From: Lithospermum erythrorhizon
Lineage: Eukaryota; Streptophyta; Magnoliopsida; Boraginales; Boraginaceae
Length of the DNA stretch: 64,000 nucleotides
Assembly (NCBI GenBank): GCA_019722365.1
Contig: JADFUC010000085.1
Coordinates: forward strand, 1,612,001-1,676,000
Reading direction: 5' to 3'
The translations under genes were made by a program, and so were the position numbers. Position 1 is the stretch's first letter, and every line of letters begins with the position of its first letter. Below, piece by piece: positions 40,224-51,663 of the stretch. The notes under the pieces are model-generated. The model was not told where the DNA came from. It worked only from the letters and a program-made list of their open reading frames with translations, and did not search any database.

Positions 40224-40856
40224 TTAAAAAATAGTCTGAGGGGCTAGGCTAAAAGCCAATAAAATCTGAGGGGCCTTTCTGCCATTAAGCCTTTATAAAT
40301 TGAAATGCAACATAAAGTAGGTCATTTATAAATTATTAAATTTATTTTGACTTATTTGGTTATTATAATTTATAGTTGATAGAAAATCTTTTTGAGTTGT
40401 GAGAAGATTAAAATCAACTTATAAGGACATCTTATTTATATATTTTTTTTTTATTTTATGATGTAAGTAATTTAATATTCTAATAGATAAAAAATAATTA
40501 TAATTAAAATTATATTTTATGACTAAAATATAATATTTTTATTTTCAATAAATAATAAAATGATAAAAAGTTAAGTATAACTAAAAAATTATATCTTTTA
40601 TGACTATTAAATGAAAGAGTAAATAAGATATAAAAGTTAAATATTGAGGGGTGATTAAGTAAATTCTTGAATTGACCAGAAACTTATAAATTGGGACAAA
40701 AAAGTTGAAAAAAAAGTTAAATTTAAATCTTTTATTTCAACTATCGGTTCATTCAACTTATAAGTTGATGGTTAATTGATACTTTGCCAAAATCAACACA
40801 AGTTGATTTTGACAAAAAAAATAAGTTTAATAAACACCCTCAATGAAATTTGAAAT

Positions 40857-40990
40857 GTCGTCAGCCTTTAACGAGCGTCGAGGTTATAGCACTGGAGTAC
40901 CTCAAATGAGTTAATCGCGGGATGTGCTCTCAATTGATCAAGGGACTAGAGTTTTCCTTTTAACTAGTTCCAATCTGAAATTATTTCATG
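40857..40990 (-). repeat. SINE-like fragment, partial copy
   Basis: Shares GAGTTAATCGCGGGA and flanking CGAGGT/GTCG blocks, in the same order, with 51463–51663. It lacks the tRNA-like head visible in the longer copy. Confidence 0.4.
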
Positions 40991-42098
40991 ATCAGACCCA
41001 CCTTTATTATGGCTTGAGGATCTTTGATCTTAGCAGCTCTGGTTATTCTGATTAGTATCTTTCAGGAGCGGCAATTGAATAATTGAAATGTTATTGGATG
41101 TGGTAGGAAGGCAATATCATGTTAAATCTATTACCCAATTTTCTCCATGTTAATAGGCCGTCAATTTATTTAAATTGGGACACGTACTTTAAAAAGTAAT
41201 TTTGGATAAAGCCTAGTAGGTCTAAATTTGTATCATTTTGATTAAAAAAAACTAAGATGGTGTTATGTGACTGAAAGAGAATGTGATTTTTTTTATAAAT
41301 GTATAGTTGTTGTAGCATTGATAGACTTTGGAGTGTTAAAGTATATGAGAGAATGAAAATAACTTGATGTATGATCTGACTTGATGTAAATACTCATATC
41401 ACATTCTTCGCCCAATAACCTAATTTAATCACCAAAATATCAACCTACACTAACTGTAGATCTATGTAACCACCACTCAATATCATAAATATACATATAA
41501 TAATCCTTAATATCACCACAAATATAAGAAATTCTACATCTCTAATAGAGTTCAAACTATGACATATTGACATAACAACTGATAATAATTATTACTGCAT
41601 CAAACATGTGTTGGCATGGACAATTATTTTTAGCCCATGATCTATAGTCAAATAGTTGCCCCAACCCAATGTTCAGCTGCCATGTCATAGCAAAACAACA
41701 ACACTTGAGTCTTGAAGACTGACATTAGACGTGCCGTTCCGCAATTAGTACGATTCGGATCCGGACCATTATGTCCTCAAATGGCCTCAATCCTACTAAA
41801 TTGTGGGTTGGATTGGTCTCATATAGACATGAATTCACATGACAAAGAGACCAGGACTTCGGGCTATTCATGGACTTGACCTGTTGGCGGTTCGAGCCCA
41901 TCCAGGCCCTGGTAGTCGGACGGGCCGAGTAGTGGGTCCGGCCCGATTCGAGGGAGACCTGGTGTCGGTGGGTGTCGGCCGAGGGACCTCGTAACAAGCG
42001 GTATCCCATTTGGATGGCGATTTGGCCAGTTTATTACTTTGGCCCAAAGTTTTAGTATGTTAGCATATGTTAGCTTCAAAAATAAATATGGTAGTGGA
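40991..42098. other. Spacer with a GC-richer island
   Basis: AT-rich until about 41,700, then a GC-richer block to about 42,020 whose open frames on the minus strand show no recognisable domain. The block contains GGTTCGAGCCC (near 41890), a perfect pol III B-box type sequence, but no tRNA fold or A box could be built around it. It may be a retroelement or SINE relic. Confidence 0.35.
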
Positions 42099-43912
42099 CT
42101 TAGGCCTGTAAACAGATCGAACCATACCGAACTATGGTAGGTTCGTATAAGGCTTAAAGCATACGGTCCGGTCAGTCGAAGAACCTTGAAACGAAGGTTT
42201 GAGTTCGAGTTGACGGTTTTATAAAAAAAAAAAAATCTGTCCAAATTTTCAAACGATTCGAAAATAGTTCGGTCCGAATCAAAAGTCAAAACTACATGAA
42301 AAACTCAACATTAGGAAAATTCATTAACAAAAGCATGTTATTTATTATATACTAGTTATTTGGGCACATGAAAAATAATATTTCATGCCCTTTAATTAAA
42401 CTTTCATTTAAGTAAATGATAATATCCTAATAAAAACTATTGATATGTTCACTAAGTAATAAAAAGTTGAATATTTTACATTAAGCATATATAAATGATG
42501 AATAAACAAATGAATAAAATGTTTAAATTGAATTGATTGTTCCAAAATACAAACTCTTCATTGCATACCATGAAGTATAAATTGTCTCAATAACGGAATC
42601 AGATTAAAGAATATAAATGGATTTGAAACGAGACAAACAAAAAGAGGTAAAGATTATAAATAAAAGATTTTTCTTTGAACTATTTACGGTTATCAAAAGC
42701 TTGAGTTATAGTCTGAATGTATGGTTTCATTTTTAAGAAGGAAGAAGAAAAAGGTGAATGGAATTAAATAAGAGTCCCCATTCATTTTAGGATTTTATGG
42801 AATCATTTGTCATTTATTAAAATTCCATACCACGGACAAAACTTCAAACCAAATCACATTTATCTTGAACAGGGAAAAATTTCGTTTCGGGGGGAGGGAT
42901 ATTCTGGCGTGGAACAATTGATACAAAACAACATATTATAGGTATATGATAACAATTGAGAATGCATGCTTGAGCACTTAATAAGCTTCAGATTTAGTGA
43001 CTTGTATATTTGAAGAGGTATCTTACCTATACGGTTAGATAATCGACAACCTAAAATATTTCTCATAAGCAGAAAACCGGTTTGCGTTCATCGATTGACC
43101 TTTATTTCATTCTAATATTGAGAAGCTCGCTGCTACTCCATGAAATGATTATGAAACTAAGCATGGATTTTTTTCAAATGCTAGATTTTGTGTCTTATAG
43201 AAAAAGAAAATTAATTTGAAAAGTTGTTAAAATTTTATACGAATTATATGACGAAATTCGATGATTTTCAATCATTTTTACTTGCAGTTCTAGGGACAAA
43301 TTTGAAAGAAAAAATTTGGCTTCATTAAAAGTGGGCTTCCACGTTCGATTAGATTACTCTTGTAAATTCTATTCTTGTATTTTATATGGATAGATATTGA
43401 AAAAACAACAGTCTAACACATGCATAAACATAATCCAACAAATTACCTTAATGACAAAACTTTAAAACGAAAACCGAAGCTATAGTGTACACTCTACAAG
43501 AGATGAAGAAATCAGATGGAGAAGATGGTCTGGAATCTGGAGAGTGAATCGGCTAATGTGTATGTGTGTGTGTGAGAGAGAGAGAGGAGAGAGAATGAAA
43601 GAAATGAAAAAATGAAAAAAAATAATTTGGAGGGAGGGAGGAATTTAAACCTAAATTCTATTCTAATTCTCTACATCTAATGGTGCGATGGACCGGGCAC
43701 AGGCTACAGGGGTATGAGGTTATCAATATAAATGGGCCAACGGCCCTTTAATGTGAATACCGAATAATTTTGGACAGTTCGGTTCGGTTCGGCGAATATC
43801 ATTTTAAAAAGCTCGGCTCTACGTTTGATTCACCAAATCGAGCCTCGAACTGGACTTTTTCAAGCCGAATATGTCGAACCGAATCGATCTTCGGGTTGAT
43901 TCCACGGGCCTA
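42099..43912. mobile_element. hAT-like non-autonomous DNA transposon
   Basis: The left end (CT)TAGGCCTGTAAACAGATCG and the right end, reverse-complemented TAGGCCCGTGGAATCAACCC, fit the TAGGSCTGTAAA pattern of plant hAT elements. Both arms then run into GAACCGAAC/TTCGGTTCG-rich subterminal repeats. Direct repeats GTAGTGGA (42091–42098) and GTAGTGGT (43913–43920) flank the element, the 8-bp target duplication expected for hAT with one mismatch. About 1.8 kb and no transposase frame. A GT/GA microsatellite lies inside. Confidence 0.7.
43556..43596. repeat. GT/GA microsatellite
   Basis: TGTGTG repeats pass into GAGAGA repeats inside the hAT-like element. Confidence 0.9.
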
Positions 43913-43920
43913 GTAGTGGT

Positions 43921-44950
43921 AGGGGATTGAACGCTTGGGTAGAAGAGTGGGACTCGATTGGGTAACCATTACGCCATATTGATATTTATAAGTATGTGTA
44001 ATAATTGATTAAATTTTAGTATTAAATAATATATAAATAAATAAACATAAGATGCATCAATATATTATTTAATAAATAATATTTGTAATTAAAAATTATT
44101 TCAAAAAATAATTAAAATAATTTCATTTAAATCATGAAAGTTATTTAATATTGCATAATAAACGGATAACAATAAGATTCATTATTATATTATTAACATA
44201 TATTAAAGGTTGTTTTATGTCGAATAATATATTATTAAAAGATATATATTCATCATAATATTACAAAGTAATAAGATTTTATTCTAATTCTTTTAATTGT
44301 ACAATAAAAGTTGTTTAATGTAATATTCTTTAATGTATATGAATGGGCATGATATGTTTATATAATATTAGACGATACATAAATAAAAACTTTAAATCGT
44401 CCAATGTTATTATTTAAATAATTTAATTTGTATGGTATTAAATATTCTATCATGACAAACTATCTTTTAATTATATTATAGTAATAAATTATTTAATGTC
44501 TAAGGAAAATATAATTAAAAGAATTTACATACAATCTTGTTATTTTGTAATATAGCGATGAATATTATTCATTTAATAATATATTATTTGACTCAAAATT
44601 TTATTAATTATAACATATACATTATAATATGTAAAATCAAGTATATTTATTGGATCATTAGTTAGAGTAGCAATAGTTGTTAATGGTTAGTATCTTCTTT
44701 CAACATAGAGGCCAAGATTCAAACCTTGCCACACTCATATTAATTTTGAGATTCAAATAAACTATTTCTGGTGTTTTAGCAGGTAGCTGGTTTTACTAAC
44801 CCGGTGACCGTAGAACGTCAGGGCCTCTGCTTTAAAAAGAAAAGGGTCATTATGAGGCGAATGGTGGCCCAAGAATATGCTAATGGGATATGCGAGCTTT
44901 GGTTCGTTAACTACGTTTGGCGTCTAATGTTGTCCCTCCGACTCAAACCA
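43921..44950. other. Very AT-rich spacer
   Basis: From about 43,990 to 44,650 almost all A and T, with many short self-complementary ATTATTTAATAAT-type blocks. No gene. From about 44,700 the composition becomes mixed and leads into the 118-bp repeats. Confidence 0.5.
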
Positions 44951-45185
44951 CGTTTGAATCCACTATGTGCCTGTCGGCTTCCAACTCAAAGTTTGGTTCG
45001 ACATTTACCTTAACTAACACGCCTTCTTTTTTTCATCGGTATACTTGTTTATTAAAACAAGTCAATGACCTTGAATCCATTATCTTTGCTCGGCTTCGTC
45101 TCGAAGTTTGGTTCGACATTTACCTTAACTAATACATATCTGTTGCATTTTAATTTATACTTGTTTATTACAAGTCAACGATCTT
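44951..45185. repeat. Two tandem copies of a unit of about 118 bp
   Basis: Units 44951–45068 and 45069–45185 share TTGAATCCA, CGGCTTC, AAGTTTGGTTCGACATTTAC, CTTAACTAA, TATACTTGTTTATTA and CAAGTCAA in the same order. The second ends at CGATCTTC where the first reads TGACCTTG. Confidence 0.8.
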
Positions 45186-45274
45186 CTGGTTAGAACTATT
45201 AAAGTAGTGGTTTGATATTTCGTTAATGCGATTAAAATCACGATAATAATAAGCGCGTAGTCATAGGGCGACAC

Positions 45275-45412
45275 TATACACACACCCAAATAGTGTTTTG
45301 TTGGTGAAATGAAAATTTTGCCCTTAATGAAACTTCTTCAATTACTACACTAGGAAATAGGGAAGAGCAAAATATCATTTCACCCCCAGCTATTGGTTGG
45401 GTGTGTGTGTAA
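45275..45412. mobile_element. Small foldback/MITE-like element upstream of the LC8 gene
   Basis: About 138 bp forming an imperfect hairpin. The left arm TACACACACCCAAATAG...GGTGAAATGA..TTTTGCCC is matched by the reverse complement of the right arm (TACACACACACCCAACC...GGTGAAATGATATTTTGC). The order CACACC, GTGAAATGA, TTTTGCCC, then C/T-rich sequence also occurs in the TIRs of the 38.5–40.2 kb element, so this may be a solo or deleted relative. It lies about 140 bp upstream of the LC8 start codon. Confidence 0.55.
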
Positions 45413-45555
45413 CAGCTGAGCTAATTAGGAATCAAATTTCATAAAACTCAAACATCCCAACTCTTACAAGTTTTGGTTAGTGAGTGGTCCATTTCTTCCA
45501 CCATCTTCACTTCACTTCAAATACAATCAAGATTCAGACAACAAACAAACAAAAC

Positions 45556-47005
45556 ATGAGTACAGGATCGAATAATACAACCTCCGCCGGAGCAATTGCG
45601 CCACCCTCCACGTCATCAGCATTGCCGGAGGTAGCCAATGGCAAAAAAGTGGTGATCAAGAGTGCTGACATGGACCCAGATGTCCAAAAAGAAGTCATTC
45701 ATGTTGCAATTCATGTACACTTACTTACTTTTACTCTTTTTTTACATATTTGGTATGTCCCAAAAAGATTGTCCAGTTTGATATTATATGGTTAAATTTA
45801 ACAACCATTTTAGCTATAGTTGACATACATTGATTTTATTTGAATCAAAATTATCGTTTTAATTGTAAAGTACATTGATATCTTTGATACATTTTCACCA
45901 AATTTGAAGATATGAACCCACCAGTGTAGAAAGAAGCCATTCATGTTGCAATTCATGTACATTTACTTACTTTTACTCTTTATTTACATATTTGGTATGT
46001 CCCAAAAAGAGTGTCCAGTTTGATATTAAATGATTCAAATGCAACAAAAGATGTTACTATGGACTATAGGTAGCTGTAATTAGATGTTGAATTATATTTA
46101 ATTTTTAAGATATAGTTTGTTATTAATGAACTTAGATGAGAAAGGAGGCCATTGATGTTGAAATTATGTACATTTACCTACTCATACTCTTTATTTACAT
46201 ATTCATTTGTTCAAGGAAACACTAGAAATTTTATATATTATATAATATTTAGGAAAAAATATATAGAAGATAGTATTTTTAATGTATTTTATTAGTAGCG
46301 TGATAGTTTCATTCAAATCAAACTTATGTATAATAAATTAAAGAAGACAAAGTTTAATTTGATAATTAGTGATCTTTTTTTTTTGGGAATGGAGGAGTAA
46401 CTACTGGCACTCCGTTTCACAACCCCCTAATTAACATTATTATCTGAAATCTTGTCAATGCTCTTGAGAACCACGTAACAATGAGATCTCCCCTTAATCA
46501 CATGATTCTTAAAAGCGATTTAAGAAAAATTATGGCCAAGACTGGCCATTAGTTTTATCTAAAATGGCTGCTTAACAACAGGCGGCCCTCTTGTTATAAC
46601 ATAGCGGCGTCATTAGTTATAATGGTTGAGTGCATCGAGAAAACCGGCGACTCCATACATAAACAAAAAATATGACCAAAGATAGTATTTTTAATGTATT
46701 TTTATTAATGCTGATAGTTTTCATTAGTCTTCTTGTAATTTGAGCAATTTTGGTGTTGTTAAGTGGATAGACGATCTTTTGGGGATGGTGAGGGCAACAT
46801 ATACTCGGATGGGAGGAATAAAGTGATTCTTTTCTTTTAGTATAGGTTTGTGCATTTTGATTGATGAATGTGTTTGTGATTGTAGGCGTTTGAGAAGTTT
46901 AATGTGGAGAAGGATGTTGCAGAGGATATAAAGAAGCAGTTTGATAAGAAGTATGGACCAACTTGGCATTGCTTAAAACAGTGGTTTGATCTAGTTTCAT
47001 ATTGA
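45556..47005 (+). pseudogene. LC8-type dynein light chain, truncated
   Basis: LC8 proteins are small dimeric hub proteins that bind short linear peptides; plants lack the dynein motor but keep LC8 genes. Exon 1, 45556–45714: a Ser/Thr/Ala-rich leader, then VVIKSADMDPDVQKEVIHVA. Exon 2 starts at 46886 after TTGTAG and continues in phase: [20 protein letters not shown], then KKYGPTWHC. At that point the family should go on with IVGRNFGSYVTHET and the beta strands that form the dimer and the ligand groove. Here it reads [10 protein letters not shown] and stops at 47003–47005. No GT donor follows WHC and no later exon with the missing part was found before 52 kb. The 92-aa product would lack the binding sheet, so this is most likely a truncated copy. 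The open frame extends upstream to 45484, but family similarity starts after 45556. Confidence 0.8.
45686..46205 (+). repeat. Tandem copies of the LC8 exon 1/intron 1 junction
   Basis: The exon 1 end plus about 100 bp of intron (45686–45792) recurs at about 45905–46033, with CATTCATGTTGCAATTCATG, then TTTACATATTTGGTATGTCC and GTGTCCAGTTTGATATTA. A third, more diverged copy lies at about 46128–46205. The second copy still spells the exon codons, with a stop in them (ATGAACCCACCAGTGTAG). Unit spacing is about 245 and then 215 bp. Confidence 0.8.
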
Positions 47006-50000
47006 TTTCTTAAATTGTTTTACAGTTGGGATGGTTTGGTGTGTATAAAAGCATCGATGTGGATTGTCTTAGGTTAAATATTTTGTCATTAGACATTGTT
47101 GTCTGATTAGACGTATTTTGGATTCATGAACATCAATGGATGGTAAGGTGGAACGTGGATCTACAAGAGAATATTTGTTTTATAGATGAATATGAACATG
47201 AATAACGATCATGAAGAATGTGATATACCACGGAAAAGAATACGTGTATTAAACTGTTTATGTGAACATTAGAGGTTTTAAGAACAGAAGAGCATTGTTG
47301 GCTGAATGGAATGTTTGGTTATTTACTAAAGTCTGTGAGAGTTGCCAATAGAAAAAAATTGTTAGTTTGTTGAGACCTCCATTTTAATTTGTATTCAATT
47401 ATTTTTTATCTTGCTAGTGTTTATCAATTACTCCGTATCATTTGAATCTCCTTTACTGCTGCTTTGTGGGCAAATTGGTTTAGCTAACTTTGATGATTTC
47501 TCTATATAGGCAATAAAACTTTCTTCATCTGATTTAGTAACATGGAGCTCTAGTGAAACTAATGTGGGGCTTTGATGTTTCTCTTGGTTTTTGTCTAATG
47601 AATAGTAGAATATAGATTAGTTGATTGGTCACTAAGAGTAGAAGTCTTGATGTGTCATTCGTCTCTCAGCATTCTTGAGGCATACTTGCATAGTGTAGGT
47701 AATTTGTCTTGAGCCGTGATGCAGCCTTCTACCTTTTTTTCCAGGCAGAACTGCAGAAGTAAATGTCTCCTCTCACATTCTATGTTGGTTTTATTGAAAT
47801 GTTCCTGTTAGTATAGTAGGAACTGGAAATAACATTCAGGCCTCTCATCGGAAGATCCAACTTTGTTACATGGAACAAATTCCATCTTGTAATGTAGGTT
47901 GTTAATAGAATTGTACCAAACTTGCATGTTTGGCCTGATTAAGAACATGAGTGGTACCTGATCATTAGGTGTGGACTCATCCAGCTGGAAACTAAGGAAG
48001 TTTTGGAAAGACCACTGGTCCTGTGATTAGTTGATGAAAATCAAAATTATTTTCAAGTTTTGTTTATAAATTTAAGATGTTTAATAATTTTTATTATTGT
48101 GCCATGTCATTTCTCAACTCGGGGCCCAGGTCTTGGGTTCTCTATATTGAGCAAAATGCTTATTGACATTTCTTGTCTCTCGTCTACTTTGTGCGACTGA
48201 GACAAACCGCTACATGCCTATTTGGACTCGAAGGCAATACTCCTTTTTAAATCTGGATGAGCTAGCGCGGTGATATCATCTGAAACAGTAAGATAAATGC
48301 GATGTTTATCGTGTGTGTATGATTTGAGATGGTTTGTGTATATCTGCTTTACCCTGCTTGTGCCTCATCTTCTATGTAGTTGGCTCTCACTTAAGTCTCT
48401 ACCCGGTGTCGCCTATGTTTGCCTCATCAATCTGTAGTGTGTTAAACCCCTATACTACACAGTCCACACTGTATGCTCTTGTGGGATCATATTGTTAATT
48501 GGACAGAGTTATAAATTGTGACAATCAGTGGAATGAAGTTATTTTGTCATAACAGTCTCATGCATGGGGCTCCCTTTGTAACCACTAAGTAATCAATGTA
48601 CACCATACCATCATCTCATGGTACGATCTTGAATAACATTTTGACGTGTTCGATCTAGAGCCGTCTCAAAGGCTGATGCCGCGTGATTGTGCAGAAGTAA
48701 TTCCCAGGATAAAGATCTATTTGAAAATTAACAAGTGTGTGAGTAGGCATAGTATTAAATACTTGAATTGGTTTAGGTCCAATTTATCAAATTTAATAAT
48801 AAATTATTTAGTGTTTGGGCTTTCAATGAACAGTTGGATATCTGTTTTCTAGCTCAGTTTGTTAGGAATATCTACACAACTTGTAATAAATAAAATATGT
48901 ATATGAATAATATGGTGCGATATGTTTGTTTGGTGTAGAGACTACCACAAAGACCTATTTTTCCTTCTTTCGCCAATCCGTGTTCGATAATCATAGGTAC
49001 TAAAGACTAGTGTCACCAATTTGACTTTTTTTTTGTTATAATTCAACGTATTAAACTTTTTTAACTACTCCGTCCAATAACAAATTCACTAATGTTTTAA
49101 CTATGAAAAAAACTTAAATATCTCTATCAAATTATAATTATAAATTTAGTCATAAGTTCATCTTATTCAAATATTTCCGTTAACAATCCATAAAGATTGT
49201 AGAAGTAGATGCGTAACTTGAGGCTCTTTAGTGGGAATTTTTATCTCCCTTCAAATTTAGGTTTAAATTTGGATTGTGTCTTTTCTTCAAATTAGAATGA
49301 TGACCGAAAAGTCATGGGGCTATTAAGTAATGACATCAAAGTATGAGCTCAAGGCTCAAGCATTCAATTCCAGCTTAATTTCGGATGTGACATAAAATAG
49401 TTAATTGGTACTAGATTATTGAAAAATGGAGATGGGAACGTTGATGGTAACATAATACAATGGATAAATATGGTCCAACTGTATGTGAATAGTGATCTAT
49501 TTGTGTTGTTGAATTATTACGTTATATTGTGGTTTTTTTCCCAACAAAAAATGGGATGGAGTTGATTAGTTACTACATAATATTATTTGGTGAAAACTAA
49601 ATCCACGCACCTAATTTTATATGGATCTATAGACCATGCATGCATTTTGTAAATATATCCTGTTCAAAGGTAGAAAGTCCTTGGTCCCATGGAAGAAAGG
49701 GGAACGAAAAAGATCATCTTTATTCATCCTCTTTAATCCTTTTCCTATCAATTATCATCAACAATCTTTTGAGAATAGTATGGTCTTATATATTATTCAC
49801 TACTTAGGTATTTTAGAGACGATGTTAACGTTGCTATACTAAAGAGGAACATTGATGGTGATGGCGATATTTCTTTGTGCTCTATTGTTATTCAATTTTT
49901 CGTATATACTACATTCTATCGTTCAAATTGGTTTAAAATTGATTAATATTAAGGTCAGCATATCTTTTAATTCTATTATTTCGATTTAATTATTTATTAG

Positions 50001-50452
50001 AATATCGCGCTTCAGTAGCAAATATTAAATTGCCACAATAAAATTAATTATTTTTTACATTCTTGTTCCTCCACTTAACTTCTTCAATTCATATGCGCCT
50101 ACCATCAACCATCACGATCCCCCACCACCACCACAACAACAAAAACCCTCATTGCCCCTGACCGTGTTGCTTTTACTGATTTCATCGTGGATTTGGGTGG
50201 GGGCTAGAACGATAGGGTGGGGGATAGATGTGGGTGGTGATGGTGTGAGTGAATAGAAAGAATGAGGCCAAATAGTGTGGTTTTAAAAGGGGCAATTTAG
50301 TCGATTCTGAGGAAGAATATTCTAACAAAATTTAAAGTTGAATGATTAAAAAGTAAACAAAGTTGACTAGTGTTATTTAACCAATTTTCTCATGTTAAAT
50401 TTCTACCTAATTTAGCTAGTTGATTGTCTTACATGCACATGGTATTGTATAG
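47006..50452. other. Spacer, no gene supported
   Basis: AT-rich DNA downstream of the truncated LC8. The short open frames (for example 48646–48852 and 49636–49842) have no recognisable content. I looked here for a missing third LC8 exon and saw none. Confidence 0.4.
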
Positions 50453-50584
50453 AGAGTAAAACCAAAGTACATAATGATATTCAATAGTATATTATATAGG
50501 CGAAACCAAAGTGCCTTAATGATACTCAATAAATATTATATAGGGGCGAATTCAAAGTGTCTTAATGATATTCAATAAATACCT
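50453..50584 (+). repeat. Tandem repeat, three units of about 45 bp
   Basis: Units carry ACCAAAGT(A/G)C, TTAATGATA(T/C)TCAATA and TATTATATAGG. The third reads TTCAAAGTGTCTTAATGATA. Confidence 0.7.
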
Positions 50585-50689
50585 GTAAAAAACAAAAATA
50601 ACTGAGATGATATAGTAGTCCAATTTTCGACAAAGAGATCCAAGTTCTATTCATACAATAACAAAATGTACAAATTCTATTCTTACAAC

Positions 50690-50995
50690 TTGGCTATAAT
50701 GTTTCAATTTCAATTTCAATTTTGGTATTTAGTTGGTTAATTAGAACATTGTTGGTTAATTACTTTAGTTGGTTATTTAATTACTTCAATTTCAATTTTG
50801 TTTGATTTTGTTTGATATTTAGTTAAACAGATAAATATTGGTTAATTACTTGATTGGTTAGTTAATTACTTCAATTTCAATTTTACTTTGTCAATTATTT
50901 TAGTTGATTTGTTAATTAGTGTACTTCATTTTAAATTTCAGTTATATTGTTAGTTAGTTAGATTTCAATTTTAGTTGGTTTCTATTATTCCTAGA
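50690..50995 (+). repeat. Degenerate CAATTTCAATTTT / TTAGTTGGTTAATTACT repeats
   Basis: Two short motifs alternate many times over about 300 bp with irregular spacing. Non-coding. Confidence 0.6.
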
Positions 50996-51462
50996 CTTGT
51001 CAATTTCAATTTCTTTTAGCAATCTTCTCAAACTGTTAAATGTTACTACTATTCATTTTTTTAATGAATATTATGAACAATTATTTTGACATATAGTTGA
51101 TTAATTAGATATTATCAATCGATTACAAATAATAAAAGAAAGAAGAATGAAGATAAAGTTGAAGTAGTTTCAATGGTCTTTACCATTGATAGTTTTTAAA
51201 AAATCGTTTAATCTTATTTTCTTTATTTATAGAATTTCCTCTTGGATTATGAAATGAATATCTCGTATTTGAATATTATCTTGTAGGATGGATATTTATG
51301 TGATATTCATAGTTTAAAAAAAATTATTACTCATTATCATAAGCTTACAAAAAATTAAATGATTAAATAGATTTCAACTTTTTAAATTATGAATCTACCC
51401 TACTATAATATTTAATTTCATTCCTCATGTTTAAATATTCATATCATTAAATTCAGCAAAAG

Positions 51463-51663
51463 TGTGAAATCGTCGCGTTAAGCGAACACCGAGGTCCTTG
51501 TCCTTGAATACTACAGATGAGTTAATCGCGGGACGTATCTTATTGATGGTGAGCTGTTTTTAAGCGACATTTGCCAGTTACCTGTATGAGAGTGAGCCGC
51601 ATTAAATGAAGAGATGGTACTTTACTCCTATAGTTCTTTACCAATTGAGTTATGTCCCGGGGG
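51463..51663 (-). repeat. SINE-like element
   Basis: On the minus strand the element starts GCCCCCGGGACATAACTCAA and TTGGTAAAGA. TAACTCAATTGG is a good match to a pol III A box, as in tRNA-derived plant SINEs. The distal part, with GCGATTAACTCAT and a CGGTGTTCGCTTAACGCG block, is shared with 40857–40990. I could not place a clear B box or a poly(A)/poly(T) tail. Confidence 0.4.

Larger units (their letters stand above)
38365..40841. mobile_element. Outer inverted-repeat element hosting a second transposon
   Basis: The left terminus GAGGGTGTTTGGGTAAGCTT followed by a T run is matched at the right end in inverted orientation (TAAGTTTAATAAACACCCTC before 40842). GGGTGTTTGGNTAAGCTTA-type ends are common in plant hAT-like MITEs. 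Left arm (38365–38490) and right arm (about 40300–40841) are short and AT-rich; a separate element fills the middle. No matching target duplication was visible at the flanks, so the exact limits are provisional. Confidence 0.5.

Noticed and set aside
41880..41960. Possible tRNA gene suggested by GGTTCGAGCCC
   Set aside because: The T-stem does not pair fully, and no acceptor stem, anticodon arm or A box could be fitted.
45484..45555. Upstream ATG at 45484 as the start of the LC8 protein
   Set aside because: The extra residues are unlike LC8 N-termini and look like translated 5' UTR. The ATG at 45556 opens the usual low-complexity leader.
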